Origin: CAYVBJ01 sp964517005
Lineage (GTDB): Bacteria; Bacteroidota; Rhodothermia; Balneolales; Balneolaceae
Assembly: GCA_964517005.1 (NCBI GenBank)
Contig: CAZFAJ010000011.1
Span: 1 to 52,833 of the forward strand
Reading direction: 5' to 3'
Length of the DNA stretch: 52,833 bases
The first letter of the stretch is position 1. Every line of letters begins with the position of its first letter. This document shows positions 16,973-25,533 of the stretch, piece after piece. Below the pieces are notes generated by a model. The model was not told the origin of the DNA, searched no databases, and worked only from the letters and a program-made list of their open reading frames with translations. The translations under genes were made by a program, and so were the position numbers.

Positions 16973-19006
16973 TTGGGTTTATATGCAGAAATACCATACG
17001 GATGGGAGGCACTGTTTGCTGCAGGTAGAATTTCTCTGTGGTTTATTTTGCTGTTTGGATTCGTAAGTCCACTTTTTCTTGATCATACCCGGAAGCTGCC
17101 TGCCATTGAAAAGTTGATATATTCATGGGTAGGCTTGGGCGGCATTATTGTTGTGTCTGTATTCGTGCTTACGATGCTGCAAATTTACGATTTTATTAGT
17201 TTGATATTGACCCTTCTACTTATACCGATAATACGCCACATCTGGAAGAGCGAAAAAGGAATTCTGGAATACCTGAAGGATTTTGAACTGCGATCCGTAA
17301 TTTATCAGATTAAATTTATTGAACGCTTTGAGGGTATAGAATGGCAAAAGTGGAAACAAGAATTCACTTTTGCAAAGAAGAAGTCGGGATTCGAAATAAC
17401 ACGCACCTTTTTAGTATTAAGTATTGCTCTCATTGGTGGGTTAACCCGCATGTATCCGGCCCTTATGAATGCGGCACCATTTAGTCGGGGATGGTATTTT
17501 GAGCTTAACCGCGTCAAAAATTTACAATTGCAAAACTATTTCAGCGGCTCTCCAGAACCACCGGGCATGCATTCTTTAGTTAGTGTATTCAGCATGCTTA
17601 CCCAGTTAAGCCCTGAGATGATTCTACATTTATTGGGGGCATTAACCAGCTTTTTTCTATGTATTCTTATCTATTGGTCGTTGTGTTACATTACAAAAAA
17701 TGAAGTTTATATGGCTCCAATTTTGGGAATGTCTATTTATGCCGTAATTCCCCTGCTTTTAATGCCCATATCACTGGATTTACAAATTGAAGCCCATTCG
17801 CTGGATCTGGCGCTTTGTTTTGCCCTGCCAACACTAATAATTTTTTTGCGAAATCTACGGAATGAACATGAAAGTACCTGGTTTTATGTTTTATCGGGCT
17901 TTATTGCCACCGGTATGACTAATTTATTTGTTTCTTTTATCATATTGCTGCCATTAATGGTGTTGAGCCTTATTACAATACCTCGTAAAGATTACACCCG
18001 CACTTTTTTTAAAATCTTTGGCTATTTGGTAACCATGTCAATTATTGTTGTACTTCCACTTTTGATTTACAATTATCTTTTTGGCTATAATCAGTACAGT
18101 TTTATTCTTGAACAATTACTGGCTCCCCAGGTCTTTATGTTCAACCCTGAAATGTTAATACCAGTGGAGAAGCTGAGTATTTACTTTTTGGCCATAGCAC
18201 TGGTTGTGATGATAGGGTATATCATTGAATCTGAATTGGATGAAAAAAAAGGTATTCGCGATGAAATTTTCTTTCTAATTATTTTTATTTTTTTTGCTTT
18301 ACTTTATACACCCTATATCCATAATTTTACTTATTGGATTGATCCCGATCAGTTTGATCTTTTTTACAGTTTACTCATTGCTGTTTTCATTGGAGTTGTT
18401 TTTGCTACTCTAATGCGCTGGACAAATAGGTTATTAAAATTAGAGAACCGCCTTTTTCAAAAAATAGGCTTTGGTTTATATGCTATTGTTTTGGTGATAG
18501 GGATGTACGTGCAGGGGGGTATCAAAGTGAGCCGCCAGCTTCCATCCACCGTTCCCAATGGGTTTCATGAATCCTATTACAATATTATCAGTGATTTTTT
18601 GCCTTACAGTTATGCTATAGTAGCCCCGGAAATTGAACGTATCACCGCTAAAAACCGACATTACTTTATGAATTATCATTTTTTTCTTGAAAAGTATGAC
18701 CGGTTGGATAATTTATATCGCCAGCAATTAGCCGCACCCGATACAGTGCAGTCGATACCGCCCGCAAGTATCTTCGTTTTTATCGAAAAACCTCCGTATG
18801 GTGCTATTCAGCAGGGCATTTTATATGATACTCCTACAGTAATGCGAAATATGCAGCAGTGGATTGAGAGATACCGCGAAACCGAAAATCGCACAGTAAA
18901 AACCTATTATGAGGATGAGCAATCCATTGTTTATCAAATAATAAATCGAATCGGAGAATCAGAAATTAACCAGATTCTCTGGAATATTTATCCAGAAAAT
19001 AATTAA
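16973..19006 (+). CDS. Large multi-pass membrane protein, GT-C-like
   Basis: A 677-residue integral membrane protein with about 13 hydrophobic segments, a charged cytoplasmic-type loop (about residues 83-140) and a soluble C-terminal domain of about 140 residues. The loop SRGWYFELNRVKNLQ, the segment P-E-P-P-G-M-H-S-L and the overall shape recall GT-C glycosyltransferases or polymer ligases, but no family is certain. It starts with TTG at 16973, with AAAGGG about 10 bases upstream. It occupies the place where PelD/PelE would be expected in other Pel loci but shows no GAF or GGDEF-like domain. Role unknown; a membrane partner of the synthase is a fair guess. Confidence 0.6.
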   Translation: MGLYAEIPYGWEALFAAGRISLWFILLFGFVSPLFLDHTRKLPAIEKLIYSWVGLGGIIVVSVFVLTMLQIYDFISLILTLLLIPIIRHIWKSEKGILEYLKDFELRSVIYQIKFIERFEGIEWQKWKQEFTFAKKKSGFEITRTFLVLSIALIGGLTRMYPALMNAAPFSRGWYFELNRVKNLQLQNYFSGSPEPPGMHSLVSVFSMLTQLSPEMILHLLGALTSFFLCILIYWSLCYITKNEVYMAPILGMSIYAVIPLLLMPISLDLQIEAHSLDLALCFALPTLIIFLRNLRNEHESTWFYVLSGFIATGMTNLFVSFIILLPLMVLSLITIPRKDYTRTFFKIFGYLVTMSIIVVLPLLIYNYLFGYNQYSFILEQLLAPQVFMFNPEMLIPVEKLSIYFLAIALVVMIGYIIESELDEKKGIRDEIFFLIIFIFFALLYTPYIHNFTYWIDPDQFDLFYSLLIAVFIGVVFATLMRWTNRLLKLENRLFQKIGFGLYAIVLVIGMYVQGGIKVSRQLPSTVPNGFHESYYNIISDFLPYSYAIVAPEIERITAKNRHYFMNYHFFLEKYDRLDNLYRQQLAAPDTVQSIPPASIFVFIEKPPYGAIQQGILYDTPTVMRNMQQWIERYRETENRTVKTYYEDEQSIVYQIINRIGESEINQILWNIYPENN

Positions 19007-19046
19007 ATATAACATTCAAAATATCGCGTGGACAATTGGTTTAACC

Positions 19047-22000
19047 ATGGTCCTGTTTAGTGGAATGATTAGTTGTGATATTTCTCATGAAGTTCTGCTG
19101 CCCGACTCATTTACCATAGATGATCCTACGTTTGCCATAATTGTTAAACAGCAATCTGATTCGCTGAGTATTGATATAGCGGGCCAGTTGTCCAAATCCT
19201 TCGATTATACCAAAATACCTGTTAATACACACGACATTGATCTTTTCGGCAGTGATTTCGTTATCCCGGCTTCTGTACGGGTAATATGTCTTACCGTTTC
19301 AGATATAGAATCTTTTCCCGATGCGCAAATTATGAGACTGATTGAATTCGTTGCCGCCGGTAACACACTGTTCGTAACTCATCCTTTATTTGATGACCGG
19401 TTTAACTTTTTAACAGGCATCCGAAAAGATGCTCAATATCAAACGGCTTCCGGTGCGGCAGGATTTCGATTTAATGAAAGAGTTTTTCCCAACTATCAGG
19501 GAAAGTTTAAATTGCGGTTTCCTTTTTATCATAGCAATCTTTCAAAAAAAGTTTTTAAGCCGGAGGTGGAAGTAATCGCTGAATCTTATGATCCGCTTAA
19601 AGAACCGATTATTACCCGGCACCGCATTGGAAAGGGACAATCTATAATGTTTAACTCCGAAATAGGATATGATAAGCTATATAGAGGGCTTTTATTTTCA
19701 ATTATTTTATCCAGTTTGGAAGGCGTTGCCTATCCTGTGGCAAATGTAAGCACCATATTTTTGGATGACTTTCCCCTTCCTCTTTACAATCAAATGCGTG
19801 CACCTGTTGACTGGGAATACAATGTTACGGAAGAAGAATTTGTGTCCAACATTTGGTGGCCTGATATGCAAGCTCTGGCTGACACTTTTGATATTGATTA
19901 TACGGCTGCTTTGGCCTTTAATTATAATGCCAATGTGGTTCCTCCTTTTGATTTCCAAGAGTGGAAAGCTTCAGATGTTTATATTGAGGGAGTCGATCGT
20001 ACCGGAAGTATTGGATTAGCTCAAAGCGTTGTTCAAAGCCGCCATGAACTGGCATTCCATGGGTACAATCATTTTTCTTTATGGCTAAATGACTGGAGTA
20101 ATCAGGATTTTATGATGTCAGCTTTAAGGGCTGCCCGTAAGCGTTGGCAAATTGATAACTTAGGGCTGTTGCCCGTGACGTATATTCCACCCACTAACAT
20201 AATTGATTCAACTGGTATAGAAGCCCTAACTACGGCAATGCCCAATATAAAATATATGTCTTCATTATATTTGGGAGATGTAGAAGATGGAAGTGGACGA
20301 GAATTCAGTACTGAACCATATACCTCGGAATTGTACAATTATCCCCGGATATCCAGTGGTTTTTTTGTTAATGAGGAGAATTTGTATACCATGCAAAGTC
20401 TGTATTTGCTGACCGGCATTTGGACGCATTTTGTTCATCCCGATGATATTTTCCAAATATCCCAAGTTAGGATATTTGGAAAATATCATTTCGCACCCAG
20501 AAATGAGCTACTTCTCGGATGGCATAAAAGTCGTAACTATGACTATGGATTATATGAAGCTTTCAGGAATCATCTTGTTTATATGGAGCAAACTTACCCA
20601 TTAACGCGGTATAAAGCGGCAAAAGATGCAGTTCCTGAAGTGAAACAATGGAATGATCTTCAATTGAAAAGGGAAGAGGGTAAAAATTTTTCTTATATAA
20701 CTACATTAAATAAAAAGAATAGCACTTCGTGGTGGTTTGTATATGTTGATAAAAGCAACATGAGCAGGCTTGAGCAATATATAAACAGGTATGCAGACGA
20801 ATATGTTAAAACACCCTTCTGGAATGGTGAATTGATTCAATTTAGTACCGAACGTGATTCTCTGGCGCTCCCCATCTTAAGAAGCGATTCTTTCCAAAGT
20901 AATCCCGGGATACACGCGCAATATCATGCTTTTATCACAGAGGAATACGATCATTCTACACAAGCTGCAGACAGTAACTGGCAGGATACAAGGTTTAATA
21001 ATGCAATGGCGGAACTGGAAGAAAATCCAGACTCTCGGGAACTGCAAGAGGAGGTTATCAATCTTGCTGTTGAATTTGAAAAGGTTTCGGTAGCTATTGG
21101 AATTCTTGAAAAACGACTGGCAAAACAGAATGACTGGAAAAATGAAGATATAGATCGGCTACTCACCTATTACGGGTGGGAAGGGGCCTCAGAGCAGGCC
21201 TATAACTTTTTGGAACAGCTTTGGAATCGATACCACAGTGACAGAATAGTAAAGTTAAAAGATATGATGGTTGCCCGCTATGGAACACCAAGCGAAGACT
21301 TTTCCAATCAATGGTTAAAACGTGAAATTATGTTGGATCCGGGTAATGACCAGATACTGAGACGACTTATTGTGAATAACCAATCTGCCGAACAATGGCC
21401 TGAAACGAAATCCTATTTGAAACAAGCCATTGAGCAAAATCCCGATTCTGATTCTCTTTATTTATACACCTTGCAGCAGTCTTTTTATTATGACAAACCC
21501 CAGGAAACTTTTTCACTAATTGAATCTTTTCCTGAGCATGCTACCATTCAGTTGGAACCTTTATACACACAGATCGCAGAAGCTTATGCGTACTCAATAA
21601 ACAATTATTCAAAAGCATTACATTGGTCAAATCGCATAAAAAACTTTCCGCCCCAAAGAAAGCTTGAATGGTTACTTCAACAAAAACGGTTTAATGCATT
21701 TATGGAAGAAGGAGACCGGGCCATTATGGAAGAAACCGAGAGTGACTCTCTTCGTGCCTTGGTTGGCCAGCAGCTTATTTATAATGGATTTTATGATGAA
21801 GGATATTCTCAGATATATCCTCTATTTGAAACAGGCAACGCCTCTTCAACAGTAAGAAGTATGGTTCACAATGAGATCGGATACCGTAGCTACACTCACC
21901 AAAAACAACTTTACAGGCAATATCCTGCTTTTTTTTCTGATAGTTTGCAAAGTAACCTGCAACATCAATATCGGTTTCGGGAAGGCAGCCAATTAATCGC

Positions 22001-22856
22001 CGTCAGCGATTATGCTTCTGATAATTTTGATAACACCATCGCCCATTGGGGAGCTTTTTTTGAATGGGGCGATCGGCAAAATAATACACATCGGATAACT
22101 GCTAACGAACAGCTTGTGGGGTCTGAGGCAGGTAACGATAACCTGCAAAAGCTTTGGCACGCAACGTATCAATTTCGCGATAGATTAAACGAGGATAATA
22201 TACAATTTACCGCCGGCGGAGGGTTCTTTTTAGAAGAAAAGGTAAAACCTGATCTGTTAGTGTCTGCCGGTTACGGAAAGGCTTCAACGTATACTTCTGC
22301 CGAACTGACCTATCGACCTGAATTTACCATAATGGCTCTTCGTCAAGACATTAATAAAATTAATCTGGCTCTTTATCACGAGAACTACTTTAGAAAAGGG
22401 AAATTGCAGGGTACTCTATTCTTGAACGGAAAATATTATACTAATAATGTGACTGCTTTTGAAATGACAGGAAGGGTATTTTATAAGTTACCTTTCGCAA
22501 ACGACTTCCGGGGCGTAACCGAACTCTCTCATTCCAATGCGTCGAAAATTTTTGAAAGTGGGAATCCATTCTTTACCCCCGATAACCTTTTTATACAGGG
22601 GTTAGGAGCAAAGTATCAATTTCCAAGTGAATTATCTAATACTGATTTAGAAGCTGAATTAGAAATGTTAGTAAAAAATGATAATGATAATGGAATTTAT
22701 GTAGTCTCCTCGGCACGTATTAATAAACGGCTCAAAAAGTATTGGCAGGTTTCAATTAACGCCAATATATCTTCCAGTGCGGTGTACAGATACAACCGGA
22801 TGGCACTAACGTTATCCTACTTATTACCTCGTGAATTACAGTCAGGGCTTCCTTAG
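19047..22856 (+). CDS. Deacetylase-TPR-outer membrane barrel fusion (PelA/PelB-like)
   Basis: A 1269-residue envelope protein. Order: short signal region with Cys at residue 10 (MISC); a DUF2194/GATase-like domain (about 20-230); a NodB-like polysaccharide deacetylase with metal motifs L-D-D-F-P (about 239) and H-G-Y-N-H (about 338), as in the PelA deacetylase; a TPR-like helical scaffold (about 640-960); and a C-terminal beta-barrel of alternating strands (about 985-1269), like PelB. In Pseudomonas these are two proteins. Inference: export-coupled deacetylation and outer-membrane passage in one chain. The ATG gives a very short signal peptide; in-frame sequence upstream (19002-19046) would supply Lys residues and a longer hydrophobic core but has only ATT/ATA starts. 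Confidence 0.8.
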   Translation: MVLFSGMISCDISHEVLLPDSFTIDDPTFAIIVKQQSDSLSIDIAGQLSKSFDYTKIPVNTHDIDLFGSDFVIPASVRVICLTVSDIESFPDAQIMRLIEFVAAGNTLFVTHPLFDDRFNFLTGIRKDAQYQTASGAAGFRFNERVFPNYQGKFKLRFPFYHSNLSKKVFKPEVEVIAESYDPLKEPIITRHRIGKGQSIMFNSEIGYDKLYRGLLFSIILSSLEGVAYPVANVSTIFLDDFPLPLYNQMRAPVDWEYNVTEEEFVSNIWWPDMQALADTFDIDYTAALAFNYNANVVPPFDFQEWKASDVYIEGVDRTGSIGLAQSVVQSRHELAFHGYNHFSLWLNDWSNQDFMMSALRAARKRWQIDNLGLLPVTYIPPTNIIDSTGIEALTTAMPNIKYMSSLYLGDVEDGSGREFSTEPYTSELYNYPRISSGFFVNEENLYTMQSLYLLTGIWTHFVHPDDIFQISQVRIFGKYHFAPRNELLLGWHKSRNYDYGLYEAFRNHLVYMEQTYPLTRYKAAKDAVPEVKQWNDLQLKREEGKNFSYITTLNKKNSTSWWFVYVDKSNMSRLEQYINRYADEYVKTPFWNGELIQFSTERDSLALPILRSDSFQSNPGIHAQYHAFITEEYDHSTQAADSNWQDTRFNNAMAELEENPDSRELQEEVINLAVEFEKVSVAIGILEKRLAKQNDWKNEDIDRLLTYYGWEGASEQAYNFLEQLWNRYHSDRIVKLKDMMVARYGTPSEDFSNQWLKREIMLDPGNDQILRRLIVNNQSAEQWPETKSYLKQAIEQNPDSDSLYLYTLQQSFYYDKPQETFSLIESFPEHATIQLEPLYTQIAEAYAYSINNYSKALHWSNRIKNFPPQRKLEWLLQQKRFNAFMEEGDRAIMEETESDSLRALVGQQLIYNGFYDEGYSQIYPLFETGNASSTVRSMVHNEIGYRSYTHQKQLYRQYPAFFSDSLQSNLQHQYRFREGSQLIAVSDYASDNFDNTIAHWGAFFEWGDRQNNTHRITANEQLVGSEAGNDNLQKLWHATYQFRDRLNEDNIQFTAGGGFFLEEKVKPDLLVSAGYGKASTYTSAELTYRPEFTIMALRQDINKINLALYHENYFRKGKLQGTLFLNGKYYTNNVTAFEMTGRVFYKLPFANDFRGVTELSHSNASKIFESGNPFFTPDNLFIQGLGAKYQFPSELSNTDLEAELEMLVKNDNDNGIYVVSSARINKRLKKYWQVSINANISSSAVYRYNRMALTLSYLLPRELQSGLP
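20443..20489 (+). repeat. Perfect 20-bp inverted repeat inside the fusion gene
   Basis: Bases 20443-20462 are the exact reverse complement of 20470-20489, with a 7-base loop between. The stem is AT-rich. It encodes residues about 466-481, just after the deacetylase core, and continues in frame. In the transcript it should form a strong hairpin. Confidence 0.95.
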
Positions 22857-23141
22857 ACCCAATTTAACGTAAGTGAATTTTGCAGGTTATACGTATTTTA
22901 CTTAGCTAATTACAAAATAACCTTGTGTTTTATAAATTGCACATCTCAGTAACAGACCCAAATTGTGGATTCTTTGCCAAATCGAATTAGGCACGATGCG
23001 CCGCTGGATTCAACTGGGAGCATTACTGCTGTAAGACCGGATGGGCGAGGTCTACGTCAAGCTTTTTTACACAAATATATGTGCATGGATGAATTCGCAG
23101 AAGGCACCTACATTGAGGGACGCATCGGCAATGCCAAACAG
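22845..23141 (+). mobile_element. Remnant of IS5-like insertion sequence at island right end
   Basis: The left end GGGCTTCCTTA (22845-22855) nearly matches the terminal repeat of the element at 52297-52565. The next ~125 bases align with that element too, for example CAGTAACAGACCCAA at 22947 against CAGTATCAGACTCAA at 52424. An open frame (22965-23141) ends in IEGRIGNAKQ, which resembles the E-G-x-x-G-x-x-K segment near the C-terminus of IS5-family transposases. The element is internally deleted and cut off exactly where the 185-bp repeat begins. The IS family assignment is by eye. Confidence 0.55.
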
Positions 23142-23182
23142 GTGCTCTCAAAAATGCTGTGAACCGGTTTGAAAATCTATAA
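23142..23182 (+). pseudogene. 3'-end fragment of the coiled-coil gene
   Basis: Copy of the last 41 bases, including the stop, of the gene at 10348-10638, with one change (Asp to Asn codon). The upstream sequence is unrelated IS remnant in another frame, so it is not expressed as the same protein. Confidence 0.9.
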
Positions 23183-23326
23183 GATGCTTTCTAAAGTAAC
23201 TCACAAGCAAGGTTAGCAAGTACCGAACGTTCACCTTTTTCAAGGCTCACATGTGCATAAACGTCACTCCCGTTCATCCTGTCTACCAGGTATGACAACC
23301 CATTGCTTTGTGCATCAAGGTAGGGA
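23142..23326 (+). repeat. Right copy of 185-bp direct repeat flanking the Pel-like island
   Basis: Partner of 10598-10782 in the same orientation, offset by 12,544 bases. This copy contains the fragmentary coiled-coil 3' end and the 3' end of the intact phoH gene. Confidence 0.95.
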
Positions 23327-24525
23327 GTATCGATCTGAAAAATATCACCGGTAAAAATGAATTTAGTATTTTCACCCGCACGGGTAATAATTGTTTTGAT
23401 TTCGTGCGGCGTTAGATTTTGAGCTTCATCAACAATAAATATTACATTTGAGAGGCTGCGTCCGCGGATGTATGCGAGCGGAACAATGCTCAGCTTATCG
23501 GTCTGTACCATCTCATCGATTTTCTTATATTGCTTGCTTGTCTCTTTAAACTGATCTTTGATTATTCCAAGATTATCCCAAAGCGGCTGCATGTACGGAT
23601 CAATTTTGGATTTTACGTCACCCGGCAAGTACCCGAGGTCTCTGTTGCTGAGAGGTACAATTGGCCTTGCCAGAAAAATCTGACGATAGTTACTTCGCTG
23701 TTCAAGAGCACCCGCAAGTGCAAGAAGCGTTTTGCCGGTACCGGCAGCTCCGGTTATGGACACAAGCTGGATTTCAGGATTCATGATTGCATCCAGGGCA
23801 AATGTCTGTTCTGCGTTTCTGGGACTGATACCGTAAGCGTACTGGGTGTTTACCAGTTCCACTTTTTTACTGTCCGGATTGTAACGTCCGAGAGCAGATG
23901 CTTTGTGATTCTTCAGAATATAGTAGTGGTTGCTGTAAGGTTTGGTGGTTTCAATTTTGTTATGTTCGATGGAGCCGGTCTTATAGAGTACATTGATCAA
24001 GTCGGAATCTGAAAATTTCAACTCTGTCTTTCCCTTGTACAGATGGTCAATATCCTTGATGCGAATGGTTTCATAATCTTCCGCATCAAGATTTACGGCT
24101 CTTGCTTTTAATCTCAGGTTGATATCTTTTGAGACAAGAATCACTTTACGCCCCGGCTCCTCATCTTTCAGTTTCAGAGCAGAGTTCAGTATCCGGTGGT
24201 CATTTTTAACAGACCCAAAAACCTTTGATGCATCCAGGCTGCTTCCCTCATCACTTAGCACTCGCAACTTTCCGTGTGTACGCCCATTTAAAGAGATCCA
24301 CTCATGGAGCATATTGGCATCCGAAATTTTATCCAGATAGCGGATAAATTCACGCGCATGCAAATTGGTAACGGAATTTCCTTTTTTAAACGAGTCGAGC
24401 TCTTCCAGAACTGTTATAGGAATTGCAATATCGTGTTGTTCAAAATTTTTAACGGCGTCATAATCATATAGGAGAACTGAGGTGTCGAGTACAAAGATTT
24501 TCTTCGCTTTCTTTTTTCCGGGCAT
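23191..24525 (-). CDS. PhoH family ATPase with N-terminal PIN domain
   Basis: A 444-residue PhoH2/YlaK-type protein. An N-terminal PIN nuclease-like domain (FVLDTSVLLYD at residue 11, conserved Asp) occupies about residues 8-145. The PhoH ATPase domain has Walker A G-A-A-G-T-G-K-T at 259-266, ARPIVPLSNRDLGYLPGD, and Walker B with VIFIVDEAQNLTPHEIKT. PIN-PhoH proteins act as ATP-driven RNA unwinding and cleaving enzymes in studied cases. The gene is intact, but its last 136 bases are duplicated at 10647-10782 across the island. It lies alone, convergent to the island. Confidence 0.92.
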   Translation of the reverse strand: MPGKKKAKKIFVLDTSVLLYDYDAVKNFEQHDIAIPITVLEELDSFKKGNSVTNLHAREFIRYLDKISDANMLHEWISLNGRTHGKLRVLSDEGSSLDASKVFGSVKNDHRILNSALKLKDEEPGRKVILVSKDINLRLKARAVNLDAEDYETIRIKDIDHLYKGKTELKFSDSDLINVLYKTGSIEHNKIETTKPYSNHYYILKNHKASALGRYNPDSKKVELVNTQYAYGISPRNAEQTFALDAIMNPEIQLVSITGAAGTGKTLLALAGALEQRSNYRQIFLARPIVPLSNRDLGYLPGDVKSKIDPYMQPLWDNLGIIKDQFKETSKQYKKIDEMVQTDKLSIVPLAYIRGRSLSNVIFIVDEAQNLTPHEIKTIITRAGENTKFIFTGDIFQIDTPYLDAQSNGLSYLVDRMNGSDVYAHVSLEKGERSVLANLACELL

Positions 24526-24649
24526 AAACCGTCCACTTTTTTAGATTTGCATAAGATGATGTATATGATGATTCATTCTTATCTCAACTATAATACATAG
24601 ATATATCAGAATCAATGACAGATCAGATATTAATGCAAAAATAATGAGT

Positions 24650-25420
24650 TTACTTCTCTTCAAAAAATTGAAAAAGAGCGATCGACAGGGCAATAGCAGC
24701 ATTCAGGCTTTCAACGCCCCGAAATCTGCCGCCACTGATTTTAATCTTTTGCCGGTTGCTTTGAAACAGTGAGTCTGAAATTCCGTTGGCTTCATTACCG
24801 GCAACCAGGATCGATTTTTTATGTCCCTGAACTTTTTTCAGATCAACAGATAAAGTACTGCCCTCGAGCAGGTAAACATGCCATCCGGCTTTTTCAAATT
24901 CAGCAAGTAATTCCTGCAGGTTTCCGCTTATGGCCGGCAGTGCGCCTGTGGCACCTGCCGTACTCCGAACAACCTTGGGATTCCACGGATCAACGGTGCC
25001 GGTTCCCGCCAACAGCGCATTAGCTCCGAACCATGAGGCCGAACGGATGATTGATCCCAGGTTTCCGGGATCTTGTATGCGATCTGCGGCAACTACGAGA
25101 CCGTCGTTGCCGGCGATCTGCTTCAGGTCCGGTTCGTCCGGAATTTTACAAATAGCTGCAATTCCTTGCGGATTATCGGTGTCCGTAACTGAGTTTATCT
25201 CTTCTTCAGAAATCTCGTATGCAGGAAATCCGGCCGCAAACCCGCTATTAAATTTATCCGGGTTGCTTATTAGCAGAGCCTCGATTTCTATCTTGCCATT
25301 TTGCAAAATTTGTTCAACACAGCGTTCGCCTTCTGCGACAAAAAGGCCATACTCCGTACGATACTTTTTTTGAAAGAGTTTGCGCCAGAGTTTTAACTGA
25401 TTTAATGAAGCTTTTTCCAT
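24650..25420 (-). CDS. TrmH/SpoU family RNA 2'-O-methyltransferase
   Basis: A 256-residue SPOUT methyltransferase that uses S-adenosylmethionine to methylate ribose in rRNA or tRNA. The N-terminal substrate-binding domain (about 1-90: KLFQKKYRTEYGLFVAEGERCVEQIL) is of the L30e-like type. The three SPOUT motifs are visible: D-R-I-Q-D-P-G-N-L-G-S-I-I-R-S-A, LVAGNEANGIS, and V-E-S-L-N-A-A-I-A-L-S-I in the knotted C-terminal region. The exact target nucleotide cannot be read from sequence; RlmB or TsnR-like activity is possible. Confidence 0.9.
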   Translation of the reverse strand: MEKASLNQLKLWRKLFQKKYRTEYGLFVAEGERCVEQILQNGKIEIEALLISNPDKFNSGFAAGFPAYEISEEEINSVTDTDNPQGIAAICKIPDEPDLKQIAGNDGLVVAADRIQDPGNLGSIIRSASWFGANALLAGTGTVDPWNPKVVRSTAGATGALPAISGNLQELLAEFEKAGWHVYLLEGSTLSVDLKKVQGHKKSILVAGNEANGISDSLFQSNRQKIKISGGRFRGVESLNAAIALSIALFQFFEEK

Positions 25421-25533
25421 GATTCATCTTTTATGACAAGATATAAATTCCGACACAAAATATTGATTGGGAATCCATTCATCAGGCTCTATATTTCAAT
25501 AAAGGGAAACCGAAAAATATAGTTGTAATAGTT

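Noticed and set aside
10598..23326. Reading the island as a composite transposon or as a tRNA-targeted integrative element
   Set aside because: No integrase, tRNA or paired IS is present; one decayed IS lies only at the right end and the repeats are 185 bp of host gene ends.
23530..24012. Rightward 160-codon frame antisense to phoH
   Set aside because: It lies wholly within the well-conserved PhoH coding region and shows no family features.
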